From CAZTHK01 sp964613215 (GTDB lineage Bacteria > Krumholzibacteriota > Krumholzibacteriia > Krumholzibacteriales > CAZTHK01), in contig CAZTHK010000044.1 of the NCBI GenBank assembly GCA_964613215.1, forward strand, positions 1 to 7,266: DNA of 7,266 nucleotides, in the 5' to 3' direction. The position numbers and the translations under genes are program-made. This document shows, one piece after another, positions 6,939 through 7,266 of the stretch (positions are counted from its first letter, which is position 1; each line of letters begins with the position of its first letter). The notes under the pieces are model-generated. The model saw nothing but the letters and a program-made list of their open reading frames with translations. It made no database searches and was not told the DNA's origin.

Positions 6939-7021
6939 ATTCCGGGGCAAACCTGCCACCCATTCCGGAAATAACCTGCCGGCGATTCCGGGGCAAACCT
7001 GCCACCGGTTTCGGAGATAAT
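6939..7021. repeat. 23-bp-period repeat array, right copy (inverted relative to 1-64)
   Basis: ATTCCGG begins units at 6939, 6962 and 6985, again a 23-base period. Read on the minus strand, the units are GCAGGTTTGCCCCGGAAT, GCAGGTTATTTCCGGAAT and GCAGGTTTGCCCCGGAAT, the same A-B-A order as the left array in inverted orientation. A fourth, decayed unit continues from 7008 (GTTTCGGAGATAAT against ATTCCGGAAATAAC). No transposase lies on either side of this copy: the radical SAM gene is 73 bases to its left and a promoter is to its right. Confidence 0.82.
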
Positions 7022-7105
7022 TAAGATACTTTAATAAATGGTATTGGACTGGTCAGTTTTTGTATTATTCTCTGCAAAAAATCTGGGGACTTCACTTAAT
7101 TGGTA

Positions 7106-7134
7106 TTGACAGAATTTGGGAATTAAAGTAAAAT
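7106..7134 (+). promoter_or_regulatory. Near-consensus sigma70 promoter
   Basis: TTGACA (7106-7111, 6/6) and TAAAAT (7129-7134, 5/6) are separated by exactly 17 bases. This is the best promoter match in the window. Predicted start of transcription is about 7141, leaving a leader of about 31 bases before ATG 7172. Confidence 0.72.
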
Positions 7135-7171
7135 GAAACACCAACAAGGCCCAAAAATTCTGGGGGTAATC

Positions 7172-7243
7172 ATGAAAGGGACCATTAAGTCTTTAATATC
7201 ATTAACATTGATTATCACTGCTGTCCAAAATAATCTGACATAG
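7172..7243 (+). CDS. Short signal-peptide-like reading frame (23 residues), possibly a disrupted gene start
   Basis: ATG 7172 is preceded by GGGGG (7162-7166) at a spacing of five bases and by a near-consensus promoter, so translation here is plausible. The peptide has lysines at positions 2 and 6 followed by a hydrophobic run (LISLTLIITAV), the layout of a signal-peptide start, and then stops at TAG after 23 residues. The stop lies inside an inverted repeat that begins at 7221, in codon 17. It may be the beginning of an exported-protein gene interrupted by an insertion, a leader peptide, or a small membrane peptide. I cannot tell which, because the window ends 23 bases later. No product name is justified. 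Confidence 0.4.
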   Translation: MKGTIKSLISLTLIITAVQNNLT

Positions 7244-7256
7244 GCAATTTGGACAG
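7221..7256. repeat. 9-bp perfect inverted repeat at the right edge
   Basis: CTGTCCAAA (7221-7229) and TTTGGACAG (7248-7256) are perfect complements around an 18-base spacer. No T-tract follows, so it is not a standard intrinsic terminator. It overlaps the last codons and stop of the short reading frame. It could be a leader hairpin, a protein-binding site, or the outer end of another insertion sequence. Confidence 0.5.
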
Positions 7257-7266
7257 GTTATTACAA

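Noticed and set aside
6820..7020. Plus-strand frame of 66 codons running from the end of the radical SAM gene through the right array
   Set aside because: Its first part is a shifted reading of the enzyme and its second part is the repeat array read as codons. It is not an independent gene.

Overview
The window is about 7.3 kb of moderate-GC bacterial DNA, probably from the FCB superphylum or a related uncultivated phylum. The evidence is the large secreted protein, which ends in the NPFNP...GxVxxGVYFYRF...KKMILLR module, a T9SS type A / FlgD-like sorting tail typical of those lineages. Assignment to a genus or species is not possible from this sequence.

Layout. Positions 1-951 are a graveyard of mobile DNA: a 23-bp-period repeat array (1-64), an internal piece of an IS3-type transposase (65-263, minus), and the 5' half of an IS21-type istA (about 262-783, minus) with its repeat-bearing element end (840-951). 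None of these can encode a working transposase. A strong intrinsic terminator (1095-1129) closes an 888-residue secreted repeat protein (1158-3824, minus). The 230-bp divergent intergenic region holds an operator-like palindrome and a good sigma70-type promoter. That promoter drives an AAA_14/DUF4143 ATPase (4085-5245, plus), whose start I move inward to an ATG. An AT-rich spacer of about 240 bp precedes a B12-binding radical SAM enzyme (5489-6865, plus). Next comes a second copy of the 23-bp array in inverted orientation (6939-7021). The window ends with a near-consensus promoter in front of a 23-codon, signal-peptide-like reading frame (7172-7243) that stops inside a 9-bp inverted repeat.

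How the genes relate. The three intact genes have separate transcription signals, different base composition and no obvious common pathway. I do not see an operon or a multi-gene system. The one feature that ties the region together is structural: matching A-B-A repeat arrays face each other about 6.9 kb apart, with the three genes and the broken insertion sequences between them. This could be an old mobile unit, or two independent copies of the same insertion-sequence end. The window cannot decide between these.
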